NCBI GenBank assembly: GCA_964616135.1
Contig: CAZTTQ010000006.1
Location: 1-39,368 of the forward strand
Length of the DNA stretch: 39,368 nt
From: JAJYIV01 sp964616135
GTDB lineage: Bacteria; Patescibacteriota; Patescibacteriia; UBA9934; GWF2-40-263
Direction: 5' to 3'
Part shown: piece by piece, positions 28,857 through 37,178 of the stretch
How positions within the stretch are numbered: position 1 is the stretch's first letter
How the letters are laid out: every line of letters begins with the position of its first letter
Made by a program: the position numbers and the translations under genes
The notes under the pieces: model-generated
What the model saw: only the letters and a program-made list of their open reading frames with translations
What the model was told of the DNA's origin: nothing
The model's database searches: none

Positions 28857-31703
28857 TTAGACTTTTTGGAACCAGTCGCCTTTCAACATGCCGCCGAAGA
28901 TTTCGTTCAGCAAGTCGGCGTTCCGCTGCGCGTCGGCGATCAGGGTCCGGCGCATCGCGTCTCCCGGCGGCAACCCGCGGAGGCCTTCCTTCGCCTTATG
29001 CACGGCGTCCAACAGGCGCAACACCGTCTCCTTGGAGATGTCGCCCTTCGCGTCCAGGTTTTCAAACCCGGCGGCCAGGACGCCCTTGAACACGGGCAAC
29101 AGCGGTTGCGTATCCGGACTGAGTTCCGCCACATCCACGGTCGGTTCCAATTCCGGCGCCTGCACCGGTCGACGCAGCGGTTTGACCGGAGGAAGGTGCG
29201 GGCGTTCTTCTTCCCGCGGCGGAGCGGGCGGACCCATTTCTTCCTGCGGCGGCTGTACGACGAGACGAGACACGGGCGGGTGGACGACGTCCGCATACGG
29301 AGTCGCTTTCTCAAGACGCGCTGTCCATCCCTTCTCCAACATACCCTTATGCTCTTTTGTAATGTCCCTTACCAACAAGGAGGCCGTTTCGCGCATGCTT
29401 GTCCGAGTTGATTCGGACAATGCCGGATCCACCATGTCCGCCTGCATCTTTTTCAGGCGCGCCAGTTGCTCTCCCAGACGCGCTTTTTCCTCCGAAGACA
29501 GGCGACCGGCATCAATGCCCAGCACCTTGTTCGCGTAATAATCGGCCGGAGCCAGCGGACGCGTCTCCGTTTTCACCATCTCCGCGGGCACTTCCCCTTT
29601 GTCCGCGAACGGCACGGCCATTTCATAGTGACCCGCCTTAATGTCGGCGGCGGACAACACGGCGCCGTTGTGGTCCACGAACGCCAGTTCAGGCGCTCCG
29701 TGGGACATGTCCACGCCGATGTGGAGCTTGCCGATCGCCGCCGCGGAAAGCCAGCTGTCCTGCTGGTCCTTACGGGTGAGGAAGCCGGCCTGCTTGGCCA
29801 TCACTTTGGCTGTCTTAAACGCCCACGCATGGAGCTGTTCAGACCCACGGACGACGTTCCCCTCATAGCCGAACTTTTCCGGATGTTCCTCCAGTTGCTT
29901 CATGAGTGAACCGGTGATGCTACCGCCGGCACCAACCGTTTCCATGGAGACGATGCCCGGCGGCAGCTCACGCGATTCCGCCGTCATGACTTCCGCGTCC
30001 ATTCCGGTGGCGGGGAGGGAACGGATCGCTTCTGGCTGCGTAGATTCTCCTCCGACCTCCGACGGAGTAAAGGTCTCATGAGTCGAGAACGCATCCCAGC
30101 CACGCTTTGCGAGAGAACCGAGCGACAAGAGAATCAGGGCCGTGCGTGCGCCTTTTGCCGTTCGCTCTGCTACGCGTGCGCCATAACCCAACATATCCAC
30201 GGTGCCCGCCGCGGTCAGGAAACGATCCGCATCCTTCAAATACGATCCCCACTGCTTTGCAATCACGCCGCCCGCCATCAACTGCTCACGGCGCACACGC
30301 TTTTCTGCGTCCGTGCCGGGACCGTTTTCAATAGCATCCATTTTTGCCTGGATTTTTTCTAGGGTCCGGCGGAGGTCTCTTTCAGCGAGCCGTTCCGCAA
30401 ATCCCATGGCAATGCCTTCTGGTTTTTTTGCCAACCGTTCGAGCAGTTCCTTAGGAAGACGTTCCCCAAATTTATTGGACAGCTGTTCCGCGGTAGGCGC
30501 CTTCCCTTTTGCCGAGACTTTTGCCTCCTCATACAAAGCCCAGGCTTCTTCCGCGGCGACGTCCATATCCTTTACCCGTTCCGCGCCGACCCGTTCACGC
30601 AGGTCCATGTTTTTTAGGCGCGCTTCTTTGGCAACCTCCAAGGACGTCCCCGCAACCCCGAGGGCGGCCATACTGGTACGACGGGCGATTTCCCACACAC
30701 CAAATGTGCCAATGGCAGTGGCGGCGCGAACCCAGGAGTAGACGCTGGCGACCTTCGCGAACCCCTTGCGAGACAGGACGCCGTCCTCCCCCTCCAGGAG
30801 ACGACGCGTGTTGTCCGCGCGCGTCTTGAAAAGCGTCTTGGTGCTTAAAGCCAGACGGCAATACAAGCTGTTACTGTCCGCGCAGGAGCGGGAAAGCCGG
30901 TCAGCCATCAAAGCGGCGCCGTCGTTCACGAGCGTCGTCAGATGGACACCCATATTAAGCGCCCCCTGAAGCATTCTCCGCTTTTTCTCTTCTGGAAGCG
31001 CAGCCATCTCTGTTTCTACGGCCTGTTTTAACGCCGCTTCTTCTGCGGGGCCACCCAAAAGCGGACCAGCGGCTTTCTCTATGTCCTTTCCCTCAGGCTG
31101 TGCCGCCTCCTGGAGCAATTCCGGGTCAACAATCATGCTCGACAGGCCTTTTTCCGCCTTCCAGGCTTCTTCCGCGGATAACTTCTTTTGTGCGGGGACC
31201 GCAGCCGCCTCCTCCGCTTCTTCCATTTGCGTATCAAAAATGTCCGCGGTGCCGAGCACCATGGCTTTCATGTCTACTTTTTGCCTTGGCTGCTTTTTCT
31301 TTTTCTCGTCCATGACCGGCACGTCCACTGCCCGCATCATGTTCAACGCGCGTGGATCGCCAAAACGATGCTGATCCGTATCCAATTCCGGCGCCATACC
31401 CATACCCTCCACGACCGACTGCTTCAAATCCGCCGCATCCCAAGACGGAACATCCCCTTCTTCTGTTGCCGCGGCGCGGAAATCACCGGATGTTTCCATG
31501 TCGCCTTCCGCTGGCGAGAAGTCATCGTACGGAGCCTGTTCCAACCGGGCATTCGCCTCCATTTCTTCTTTTTCCGCGGCCGCCGCACGCGCCGTCTCAT
31601 TCGCTTTCAATTTAGCCTGTTCATCCACCACTTGTTCGACTGGTGTCGGTCTGGGTCCCGCCTTAGGACGCCGAATGACTTCCTGACGCGGACCTTTTGG
31701 CAT
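28857..31703 (-). CDS. 948-aa lineage-specific protein, coiled-coil rich with hydrophobic segments
   Basis: Start chosen at MPKGPRQEVIRRPK (31703), preceded by AGGGGAAGG; MRAGEG at 31721 is possible. Residues 1-240 are acidic, Lys/Glu/Ala-rich and disordered-looking; two hydrophobic segments lie around 318-360 and 518-534 (GARTALILLSLGSLA); a compact region about 590-700 (SLMKQLEEHPEKFGYEGNVV, AIGKLHIGVDMSHG) follows; the last 150 residues are proline-rich (PPQEEMGPPAPPREEERP). No enzyme motif. An extended -10 TGCTATAAT lies upstream. It could be an envelope or scaffold protein. Bcp is coupled behind it. Confidence 0.72.
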   Translation of the reverse strand: MPKGPRQEVIRRPKAGPRPTPVEQVVDEQAKLKANETARAAAAEKEEMEANARLEQAPYDDFSPAEGDMETSGDFRAAATEEGDVPSWDAADLKQSVVEGMGMAPELDTDQHRFGDPRALNMMRAVDVPVMDEKKKKQPRQKVDMKAMVLGTADIFDTQMEEAEEAAAVPAQKKLSAEEAWKAEKGLSSMIVDPELLQEAAQPEGKDIEKAAGPLLGGPAEEAALKQAVETEMAALPEEKKRRMLQGALNMGVHLTTLVNDGAALMADRLSRSCADSNSLYCRLALSTKTLFKTRADNTRRLLEGEDGVLSRKGFAKVASVYSWVRAATAIGTFGVWEIARRTSMAALGVAGTSLEVAKEARLKNMDLRERVGAERVKDMDVAAEEAWALYEEAKVSAKGKAPTAEQLSNKFGERLPKELLERLAKKPEGIAMGFAERLAERDLRRTLEKIQAKMDAIENGPGTDAEKRVRREQLMAGGVIAKQWGSYLKDADRFLTAAGTVDMLGYGARVAERTAKGARTALILLSLGSLAKRGWDAFSTHETFTPSEVGGESTQPEAIRSLPATGMDAEVMTAESRELPPGIVSMETVGAGGSITGSLMKQLEEHPEKFGYEGNVVRGSEQLHAWAFKTAKVMAKQAGFLTRKDQQDSWLSAAAIGKLHIGVDMSHGAPELAFVDHNGAVLSAADIKAGHYEMAVPFADKGEVPAEMVKTETRPLAPADYYANKVLGIDAGRLSSEEKARLGEQLARLKKMQADMVDPALSESTRTSMRETASLLVRDITKEHKGMLEKGWTARLEKATPYADVVHPPVSRLVVQPPQEEMGPPAPPREEERPHLPPVKPLRRPVQAPELEPTVDVAELSPDTQPLLPVFKGVLAAGFENLDAKGDISKETVLRLLDAVHKAKEGLRGLPPGDAMRRTLIADAQRNADLLNEIFGGMLKGDWFQKV

Positions 31704-31755
31704 TCCTTCCCCTGCTCTCATATTGGAGGTGGATAAGTGACAAGCTTTGTGCGTA

Positions 31756-31764
31756 ATTATAGCA
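31756..31764 (-). promoter_or_regulatory. extended -10 of the 948-aa gene
   Basis: Minus strand TGCTATAAT. Confidence 0.6.
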
Positions 31765-31810
31765 CTTTTTACACCGAGCCCGCGCATGCGTTCCCCGTCA
31801 CGCGCGTTTC

Positions 31811-31819
31811 TGTTAGGAT
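31811..31819 (+). promoter_or_regulatory. extended -10 of the malic enzyme gene
   Basis: TGTTAGGAT with TG at 31811-31812 and -10 TAGGAT at 31814-31819; ATG 20 nt further. Confidence 0.45.
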
Positions 31820-31839
31820 CAAGGCCTATCCTTCTTCCT

Positions 31840-32976
31840 ATGTCCGACGTCTACGCCTCTTCCCTTGAGTTGCATCGCCGTTCTGGAGGCAAGCTGTCCG
31901 TCACGCCTAAAATCCCCCTGGAATCCAAAGCGGATTTGTCCCTTGCGTACACGCCCGGCGTCGCCGCCGTCTGCGAAGCCATCGGCAAGGACAAGCGTCT
32001 CGCCCGGGAACTCACGATCAAGAAAAACACGGTCGCCGTCGTGTCGGATGGATCTGCCATCCTGGGCCTCGGCAACCTTGGACCCGAGGCAGCAATGCCC
32101 GTCATGGAAGGAAAGGCTGCGCTCTTCAAGCGGTTTGCCGATGTCGACGCGTTCCCCATCTGCTTGGACACCCAGGATCCGGACGAAATCGTCGAGACGG
32201 TCGTCCGTATCGCCCCGGCGTTCGGCGGCATCAACCTGGAAGACATTTCCGCGCCCCGCTGTTTTGATATCGAACGCCGCCTCCAGGAACGCCTGGACAT
32301 CCCCGTCATGCACGACGACCAACACGGCACCGCGACCGTGGTGCTTGCGGGCCTCACGAACGCCCTGCGCGTCAAAGGGGCTTCCGCCCGAGACATCCGC
32401 GTCGTCATCAACGGCGCCGGGGCGGCCGGTACGGCCATCGCCGAACTCTTGCGTGACGCCGGCTACCAAGACCTGACCGTCTGCGACAGCCACGGCGTCG
32501 TTTCCCGCGACCGCGCGGACCTAAACGAACCCAAGCGGGACCTTGCCGCCTGGACAAACCCACGTTCTCTCCACGGCACCCTCGCGGAAGCCATCATTGA
32601 TGCCGACGTCTTCATCGGGGTCAGCGTCCGTGACGCGCTGACACAGGACATGGTCCGCTCCATGCGCCCCAACCCCATTGTCTTTGCCATGGCGAACCCG
32701 GTACCGGAACTCATGCCGGACCTGGCCAAGGCGGCGGGAGCCCTCGTCGTCGCCACGGGACGGTCGGACTTCCCCAACCAGGTAAACAACGTCCTGGCGT
32801 TCCCCGGCATTTTCCGCGGAGCCCTGGACCACGGCGTCCGCTGCATTACGTCCGCCCTGCTTGTGGAAGCGGCCCGCCGGCTGGCCGCCTGCGTCCCCTC
32901 CCCAACGGCCGACAAGATCCTTCCGGACCCCTTTGACCCGCAGGTCTCCGCCGCCGTTGCCGACGCCATCCGCTAA
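31840..32976 (+). CDS. malic enzyme (NAD(P)-dependent malate dehydrogenase, decarboxylating)
   Basis: 378 aa, short bacterial MaeB-like form without the phosphotransacetylase tail. Start MSDVYASSLELHRRSGGKL (31840). Seen: LAYTPGVAAVCEAI with the catalytic Tyr, LGLGNLGPEAAMPVMEGK, acidic metal site NLEDISAPRCFDIERRL and HDDQHGTATV, NAD-binding VINGAGAAGTAIAELL, and ANPVPE. Converts malate to pyruvate and CO2 and supplies NAD(P)H. Well supported by motifs; cofactor choice not readable. Confidence 0.95.
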   Translation: MSDVYASSLELHRRSGGKLSVTPKIPLESKADLSLAYTPGVAAVCEAIGKDKRLARELTIKKNTVAVVSDGSAILGLGNLGPEAAMPVMEGKAALFKRFADVDAFPICLDTQDPDEIVETVVRIAPAFGGINLEDISAPRCFDIERRLQERLDIPVMHDDQHGTATVVLAGLTNALRVKGASARDIRVVINGAGAAGTAIAELLRDAGYQDLTVCDSHGVVSRDRADLNEPKRDLAAWTNPRSLHGTLAEAIIDADVFIGVSVRDALTQDMVRSMRPNPIVFAMANPVPELMPDLAKAAGALVVATGRSDFPNQVNNVLAFPGIFRGALDHGVRCITSALLVEAARRLAACVPSPTADKILPDPFDPQVSAAVADAIR

Positions 32977-32981
32977 CCAAC

Positions 32982-33016
32982 ACACCCTCCCCGGGCACGT
33001 GGGAGGGTGTTTTTTT
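32982..33016 (+). terminator. terminator of the malic enzyme gene
   Basis: ACACCCTCCC/GGGAGGGTGT (32982-32991, 33001-33010), followed by six T. Confidence 0.92.
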
Positions 33017-33037
33017 CGACCCAAATTGCTCAAACCC

Positions 33038-33065
33038 TTGCCAAATTCATTCCATGTGCTATCTT
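33038..33065 (+). promoter_or_regulatory. promoter of the 95-aa gene
   Basis: -35 TTGCCA (33038-33043), 16-nt spacer, -10 TATCTT (33060-33065) with TG extension. Confidence 0.5.
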
Positions 33066-33116
33066 CTTCCGACCGGCAAGCCTTCTCCCGCCGGTCCACC
33101 CAAGGAGGACGCACGC

Positions 33117-33404
33117 ATGAGGGTCTCGAATCCGCCGTCCAACCCCCTGGCAATCCAGTCGCTCGCCGTCCGCGACATCGCGGGCAAGACCAGCCCGCGC
33201 GTCTGCCGCAACCTGAAGACCGGAGCGAGGAACGTCCTCATCGAACTCGCGCCCAAGGGCTCGGACGCCCAGATCACCGGCGTCCGCACGTTCGCCCAGA
33301 CGCAGTCCGCGGATCTTCCGGATGACGCGCACGTGGTCCTCGACGTCCGCGCGTTCGTCGGCGGTCGCCCGACCAACCTGGAGATCGACCTCAAGCGCGT
33401 CTAG
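33117..33404 (+). CDS. hypothetical protein
   Basis: A 95-aa basic soluble protein; the ATG at 33117 has AAGGAGG upstream. Strand-rich (ARNVLIELAPKGSDAQITG, DAHVVLDVRAFVGGRPTNLEI). No family recognised. Independent promoter and terminator; it lies at the edge of the kinase/vWA region and has similarly GAG-rich coding. Confidence 0.72.
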   Translation: MRVSNPPSNPLAIQSLAVRDIAGKTSPRVCRNLKTGARNVLIELAPKGSDAQITGVRTFAQTQSADLPDDAHVVLDVRAFVGGRPTNLEIDLKRV

Positions 33405-33412
33405 CGCCCCTT

Positions 33413-33449
33413 GCCGCCCCTTCCCCTCGTGGAACGGGCGGCGTTTTTT
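33413..33449 (+). terminator. terminator of the 95-aa gene
   Basis: GCCGCCC/GGGCGGC stem with a 16-nt loop and six T after. Confidence 0.75.
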
Positions 33450-33453
33450 ATAC

Positions 33454-33493
33454 AAAAAAATGCGTCGGGAACCCGAGTGGGGGTTCCCGACGC
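33454..33493 (-). terminator. terminator of the 384-aa gene
   Basis: A 13-bp stem GCGTCGGGAACCC (33462-33474 with 33481-33493) then seven T on the minus strand. Confidence 0.92.
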
Positions 33494-33507
33494 GCGAAGC
33501 GTCGAGG

Positions 33508-34662
33508 CTAGTACTGCTTGCGACCGGTACCTTCGTCGCCGAAGGGCTCGCCGCGGCCGCGACCGGACGGGGTCCGGACGGCGCCGTTGGCACCCGAGAG
33601 GGTCGCCCACGGGATGACGGCACCGACCTGGCGGACGGCCAGGATGTACGGCGGGAGCTGGCTCGGCTCCACCGCATTGACCTTGAGCACACAGAGGGCG
33701 AACTGCAGCACCGACTTCTCCGTGCGGGCCACGTCGGCCCCGACGCCGATGCCGAGCTTCTTGAGCATCTCCTCGCGGTTGGACGCGCCGACCGCGGCGA
33801 TCAGCTCGGGCTTCTTGATGAGCTCCGAGAGCTGCTGGGCGTCGGCCGCGAGCGCGCGGGCCACGGGGATGCCGGAGCCGGCGAACATCTTGTTGAGGCG
33901 GTCGATGATGCCACGCGCCTGGTCGGCGAGCGGCGTCGCGTCCGGAGCCTCGTTCATCACGGGCATGCCGGCCGCCCCCGCACCGCCGGCGAGCACGCCG
34001 ACGATGGAGAGCATGGCCTGCGGACCCATCTGGGTCTGCCAGTTCTGGACGTAGCCGTCGACCATCGAGTAGAAGCCGGCGAGCTCGCCCATGATCCCGG
34101 AGACGCGCCCGAGGAACTGCTTCTTGCGTGCCTCGGTCACGAACGTGCCGGGCACGTCCAGGGCCGCGAGCACGTCGGCGTGCGCCTTGCGCTTGAGCGC
34201 CTTCTGCACGGCGTAGAAGATCTCGGGGAGCGGCTCCTCCATCTCCTCCGCGCGGTCCTCGATGGCCTTCAGGATGCGGTCGTCGATGTTGAAGAGACCG
34301 AAGCGTTCGGCATTCACCGCACGGACCGCGGCGATGACGTCCGTCTCGGACATCTTGAGCACACCGCCCTGGACGAGGTTCGCGAGGAACGACTCGTCGG
34401 TCGGCACCTGCGGGAGGAGCGAGGACGTGGGCTGGATGCTGCCCGCGAACGCGGGCTTGGCCGCGACGGGCGCGGGGACCAGCTTCTCGACGATGAGGCG
34501 GGCCTTCAGCTTGGGCACGCCCCAGCCGATCCAGTCGGCCTCGGCGGCCTTCTGCGCGGCAGCCGCGGAATCGAGACCGTCGGTCTTCGCCTTCTCGAGC
34601 ACGGCGTTCGCGACCGCCTCGTCACCCAAGGCTTCCTTCAACAGTGCAATGATCGCGTCCAA
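33508..34662 (-). CDS. hypothetical protein of the kinase/vWA cluster
   Basis: 384 aa, TTG start (34662) with GGAG 9 nt upstream. Mostly alpha-helical; the N-terminal 60 residues are an Ala-rich helical domain (ALGDEAVANAVLEKAKTDG); a basic Gly/Arg tail ends GRGRGEPFGDEGTGRKQY. No motif that I can assign. Glu is coded mostly by GAG, unlike typA and pyrG nearby. Transcribed from a strong TTGACA-N17-TATGGT promoter through a 131-nt leader and closed by a 13-bp terminator. Likely the partner or substrate of the adjacent kinase, but that is inference. Confidence 0.75.
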   Translation of the reverse strand: MDAIIALLKEALGDEAVANAVLEKAKTDGLDSAAAAQKAAEADWIGWGVPKLKARLIVEKLVPAPVAAKPAFAGSIQPTSSLLPQVPTDESFLANLVQGGVLKMSETDVIAAVRAVNAERFGLFNIDDRILKAIEDRAEEMEEPLPEIFYAVQKALKRKAHADVLAALDVPGTFVTEARKKQFLGRVSGIMGELAGFYSMVDGYVQNWQTQMGPQAMLSIVGVLAGGAGAAGMPVMNEAPDATPLADQARGIIDRLNKMFAGSGIPVARALAADAQQLSELIKKPELIAAVGASNREEMLKKLGIGVGADVARTEKSVLQFALCVLKVNAVEPSQLPPYILAVRQVGAVIPWATLSGANGAVRTPSGRGRGEPFGDEGTGRKQY

Positions 34663-34793
34663 ATGCGTCTCCGTTCATTCTGGTCGGCGCCACATGGCGA
34701 CCGTCGGGCGTGCAGGCACGTCCGTGCAGAAGGAGGAGGATCCTCCGGCTACACGGGCGTGTCTGCGCAACGGCATTCTCGGCAAAAGAACGA
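34663..34793 (-). other. 131-nt leader of the 384-aa gene
   Basis: Predicted transcribed leader from promoter 34800-34828. Contains the perfect palindrome GGAGGATCCTCC and inverted GC-rich arms (GGGCGTG repeated). A 33-codon frame (start within GAGAATGCCG) ends 14 nt before the TTG. Role unknown. Confidence 0.4.
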
Positions 34794-34799
34794 TGCCCG

Positions 34800-34828
34800 A
34801 CCATAACGGATTCCAGCTCCTTTGTCAA
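34800..34828 (-). promoter_or_regulatory. promoter of the 384-aa gene
   Basis: Minus strand consensus -35 TTGACA (34823-34828), 17-nt spacer, -10 TATGGT (34800-34805). Confidence 0.85.
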
Positions 34829-34841
34829 TGCCTGCGCGGAA

Positions 34842-34875
34842 ACAAAAAACCCGCGGACCAGAGGAGGTCCGCGGG
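34842..34875 (-). terminator. terminator of the kinase-nucleotidyltransferase gene
   Basis: CCCGCGGACC/GGTCCGCGGG (34850-34859 with 34866-34875), then TTTTTTG. Confidence 0.93.
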
Positions 34876-34879
34876 AGCG

Positions 34880-37045
34880 TCAGGCATCAATAAGGAGGAA
34901 CCGCACGGTTTCGTTTCCTCCCCCGTCCAGCTCCATGCGCTCGTAGCGCAGGGCGGCCGGGCGGCCGTTCAGCTCGATCCGGGTGTCGCGGACGTAAGGA
35001 TCCAGAACCATGGCAGTGGAACCGGCATCCTGGAGCAGGCGCACCAGGCTTTCTTCGGGCGACAGATATCGGCGAACACGGCCGGAGACGACCGAGCGGC
35101 CGTCTTCTCCCGTCAGCAAGACACGGACCTGCCCGCGGACGAATTCGACCGGGGTTTCCGCGTAGCGGCGGCGTATTTCTTCGAACGGCATGACGCGTTC
35201 ATTCCCGCTCGCCGCAAAGCGCCGGTACGTAACGACATCATTGTCCACGACCGCACGCCGGACAATACTCCCCCAAGACCGATCCTCGAATCCTTCGCCC
35301 TCCACCTGGAACACCGTCCGTTGGTCGAACAGCGGCAGGCCGGAGAACAGATCCGCGACGGCCGGGTTGCCGGACGCGACCGCGACGATCTCATCACGAC
35401 CCGGCATGACGGCAAAGTGCAGCCGGTGCGCTTCGTCCGTGCCAAAGAACGGCGTGAAGACGAAGCGGAAGTCGGTCGGCGCGAAGCCCTTGTCCAAGAG
35501 CGACTGCGCGACCATCTTCATCACCACCCACTTGGGAAGCGGGTCCCGCTCGGTCAGCGTGTAGCTGCGCTGCAGGGAGATAATGGGCGAGAGCCCAATC
35601 TCGATGAGCCGGGCGATGAAGTCGACGTGCCCCTGGTGCGGGACACCCATCCGCGCGGGAAACAGCACCCGCGTCTTGGACCACTCGGCCCGCGCGGACG
35701 TCCGCCGACGCTGACGGAGACGTACGCGAGGCACGTCTGCCATCCACGTAGCGACCTCCCGCGCGGTCGGCCGGCGGGCGGGATCCTTTTCCAGCATGCG
35801 CGCGATGATCGCAAGACGCGGATCGCCGCGTTCCTCATCCAAACGGCGTGTGTACGGCAGAACCGCGTTGCCCAAGGCAAACGCCAGCACGTCCCGTTCG
35901 CGATCCGTCGCAGGCGGAAATGCCGGCGCGTCCATCACGAGGGGCAGGCGCCCCGTCAGCAGCTGGTGGAACAACAGCCCCAGCTGGAAGACGTCCGAGG
36001 CCTGGCTTGCGCGCAGGCGCAGGACGACCTCCGGAGACGCGAAGCGCGGATCCAAGATGAACGCGTCGATGTCCTGGCCGGGCGCGGCCAAGCGGCTGGC
36101 GTTCAGGTCGATCAGGAAGACGTCTTCCCCGTCCACCAACACGTTGTCCGGACGCAGGTCCAGGAACGCGATGCCGCGCGCGTGCACGGCAGCCAATGAT
36201 TCGGCGACGCCGCGCAGAACGTGCAACGCTTCGTCTGTCCCAAGCACCGTGTCCGGATGGACATAGTCGTTCAGGGACTGGCCGTAGCGGTACGAGAGAC
36301 GCAGGAACTGCAGCCCCTCGTCCACGTCTTCCACGCCGTGGAACTGGGGCAGAAACGACAGTCCGTCGGCCCGTGCGTAGAGTACGGGCTCCAGCTCAAG
36401 CGCGGCGCAGAGCCGTTCCCCCTCGTGCCGCAGGAGTTCTTTGAACACCTTGGCGATGCCGTCGCGGTCGAGGGCGAGGTAGACGTAGCTGCAGCGCTTT
36501 CCGTCGTCCGATCCCGTCTGAAGTTTCTTCAGGACCGTGATCCCCTGCGCGTCGCACCACCGGCGGAACCGAAGGTCGACGTCGCGGCGAGGATCGGGCG
36601 GAGCAGGAACGACCGGTTCCTCCCCCGCCGCCAGCATGCGCAGGAGCGCAAGCCGTTCGGGGGGATAGTGCGGATCGGCGACAGCCTCCGCGAGCGCGGT
36701 CGGCCAGAACTCCGGCAGGGCGGCCGCGCGAGCGCGGATTGCCGCAGCGTCTTCCGGCTTCAGGAAGCAGACGCCTGCGTCCGCGTCCTGGTACAGGTCG
36801 AACCACTTCACGCCGTGCGACCGAAACCACTCCAGGAAATCCGGCACCGGCAGTTCGGGCCTGTTCAGCGCCCTGATCTGGGTGACCCCGTCCACATGGC
36901 CGTACCGTCGCGCGATCCGCAGGACGTCGGCAAGCTTGCCCCACGCCTCCGTGGCAGCGAAGTGCTGGATGACCGCCGACAGGTGGCGGCCATCCGAACT
37001 GAAGCAGGCAAGATGGGCCTGCGCCATCAAACGGTTATCCGACAT
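34880..37045 (-). CDS. Ser/Thr protein kinase-like / HxGH nucleotidyltransferase-like fusion
   Basis: 721 aa, start MSDNRLMAQAHLACF; GAGGTG lies 5 nt upstream. Residues 1-160 unknown helical. Kinase-like domain about 165-440: Lys202 in AKVFKE, catalytic loop FLDLRPDN (Asp296, Asn301; Lys replaced by Arg298), metal Asp313 in LIDLNAS (DFG changed), SPE at 337-339, SDVFQLGLLFHQLLTG. C-terminal about 458-630: VLFPARMGVPHQGHVDF carries the H-x-G-H signature (His470, His473), TERDPLPKW and TYRRFAASG (Thr606, Arg608), resembling NMN/nicotinamide adenylyltransferases. The last 90 residues are of unknown type. Domain calls are by eye from motifs; the fusion is the oddest protein here. Confidence 0.8.
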   Translation of the reverse strand: MSDNRLMAQAHLACFSSDGRHLSAVIQHFAATEAWGKLADVLRIARRYGHVDGVTQIRALNRPELPVPDFLEWFRSHGVKWFDLYQDADAGVCFLKPEDAAAIRARAAALPEFWPTALAEAVADPHYPPERLALLRMLAAGEEPVVPAPPDPRRDVDLRFRRWCDAQGITVLKKLQTGSDDGKRCSYVYLALDRDGIAKVFKELLRHEGERLCAALELEPVLYARADGLSFLPQFHGVEDVDEGLQFLRLSYRYGQSLNDYVHPDTVLGTDEALHVLRGVAESLAAVHARGIAFLDLRPDNVLVDGEDVFLIDLNASRLAAPGQDIDAFILDPRFASPEVVLRLRASQASDVFQLGLLFHQLLTGRLPLVMDAPAFPPATDRERDVLAFALGNAVLPYTRRLDEERGDPRLAIIARMLEKDPARRPTAREVATWMADVPRVRLRQRRRTSARAEWSKTRVLFPARMGVPHQGHVDFIARLIEIGLSPIISLQRSYTLTERDPLPKWVVMKMVAQSLLDKGFAPTDFRFVFTPFFGTDEAHRLHFAVMPGRDEIVAVASGNPAVADLFSGLPLFDQRTVFQVEGEGFEDRSWGSIVRRAVVDNDVVTYRRFAASGNERVMPFEEIRRRYAETPVEFVRGQVRVLLTGEDGRSVVSGRVRRYLSPEESLVRLLQDAGSTAMVLDPYVRDTRIELNGRPAALRYERMELDGGGNETVRFLLIDA

Positions 37046-37086
37046 GGAACACCTCATCTGTGAGAGAACGGTGGTTGCCGATGCGT

Positions 37087-37100
37087 TTCGACCAGTCGAA
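37087..37100. promoter_or_regulatory. palindrome upstream of the fusion gene
   Basis: TTCGAC-CA-GTCGAA, 41 nt before the ATG. A possible operator. Confidence 0.45.
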
Positions 37101-37126
37101 GCGCACCCGTATCCCACGTCCTAGCG

Positions 37127-37166
37127 AAGAAAGAAAAGAGGCCGCGTCGCGTGGCGACGCGGCCTC
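37127..37166 (-). terminator. terminator of the vWA gene
   Basis: 12-bp stem GAGGCCGCGTCG/CGACGCGGCCTC (37138-37149, 37155-37166), T-rich run beyond on the minus strand. Confidence 0.92.
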
Positions 37167-37178
37167 GAGCAGTTGCTG

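Noticed and set aside
34663..34793. 33-codon frame in the leader of the 384-aa gene as a leader peptide
   Set aside because: Its RBS is weak and codon use looks random; kept only as a note on the leader.
34262..36199. 645-codon plus-strand frame opposite the kinase fusion
   Set aside because: Antisense, Arg-rich shadow; the minus-strand kinase motifs and flanking signals are better supported.
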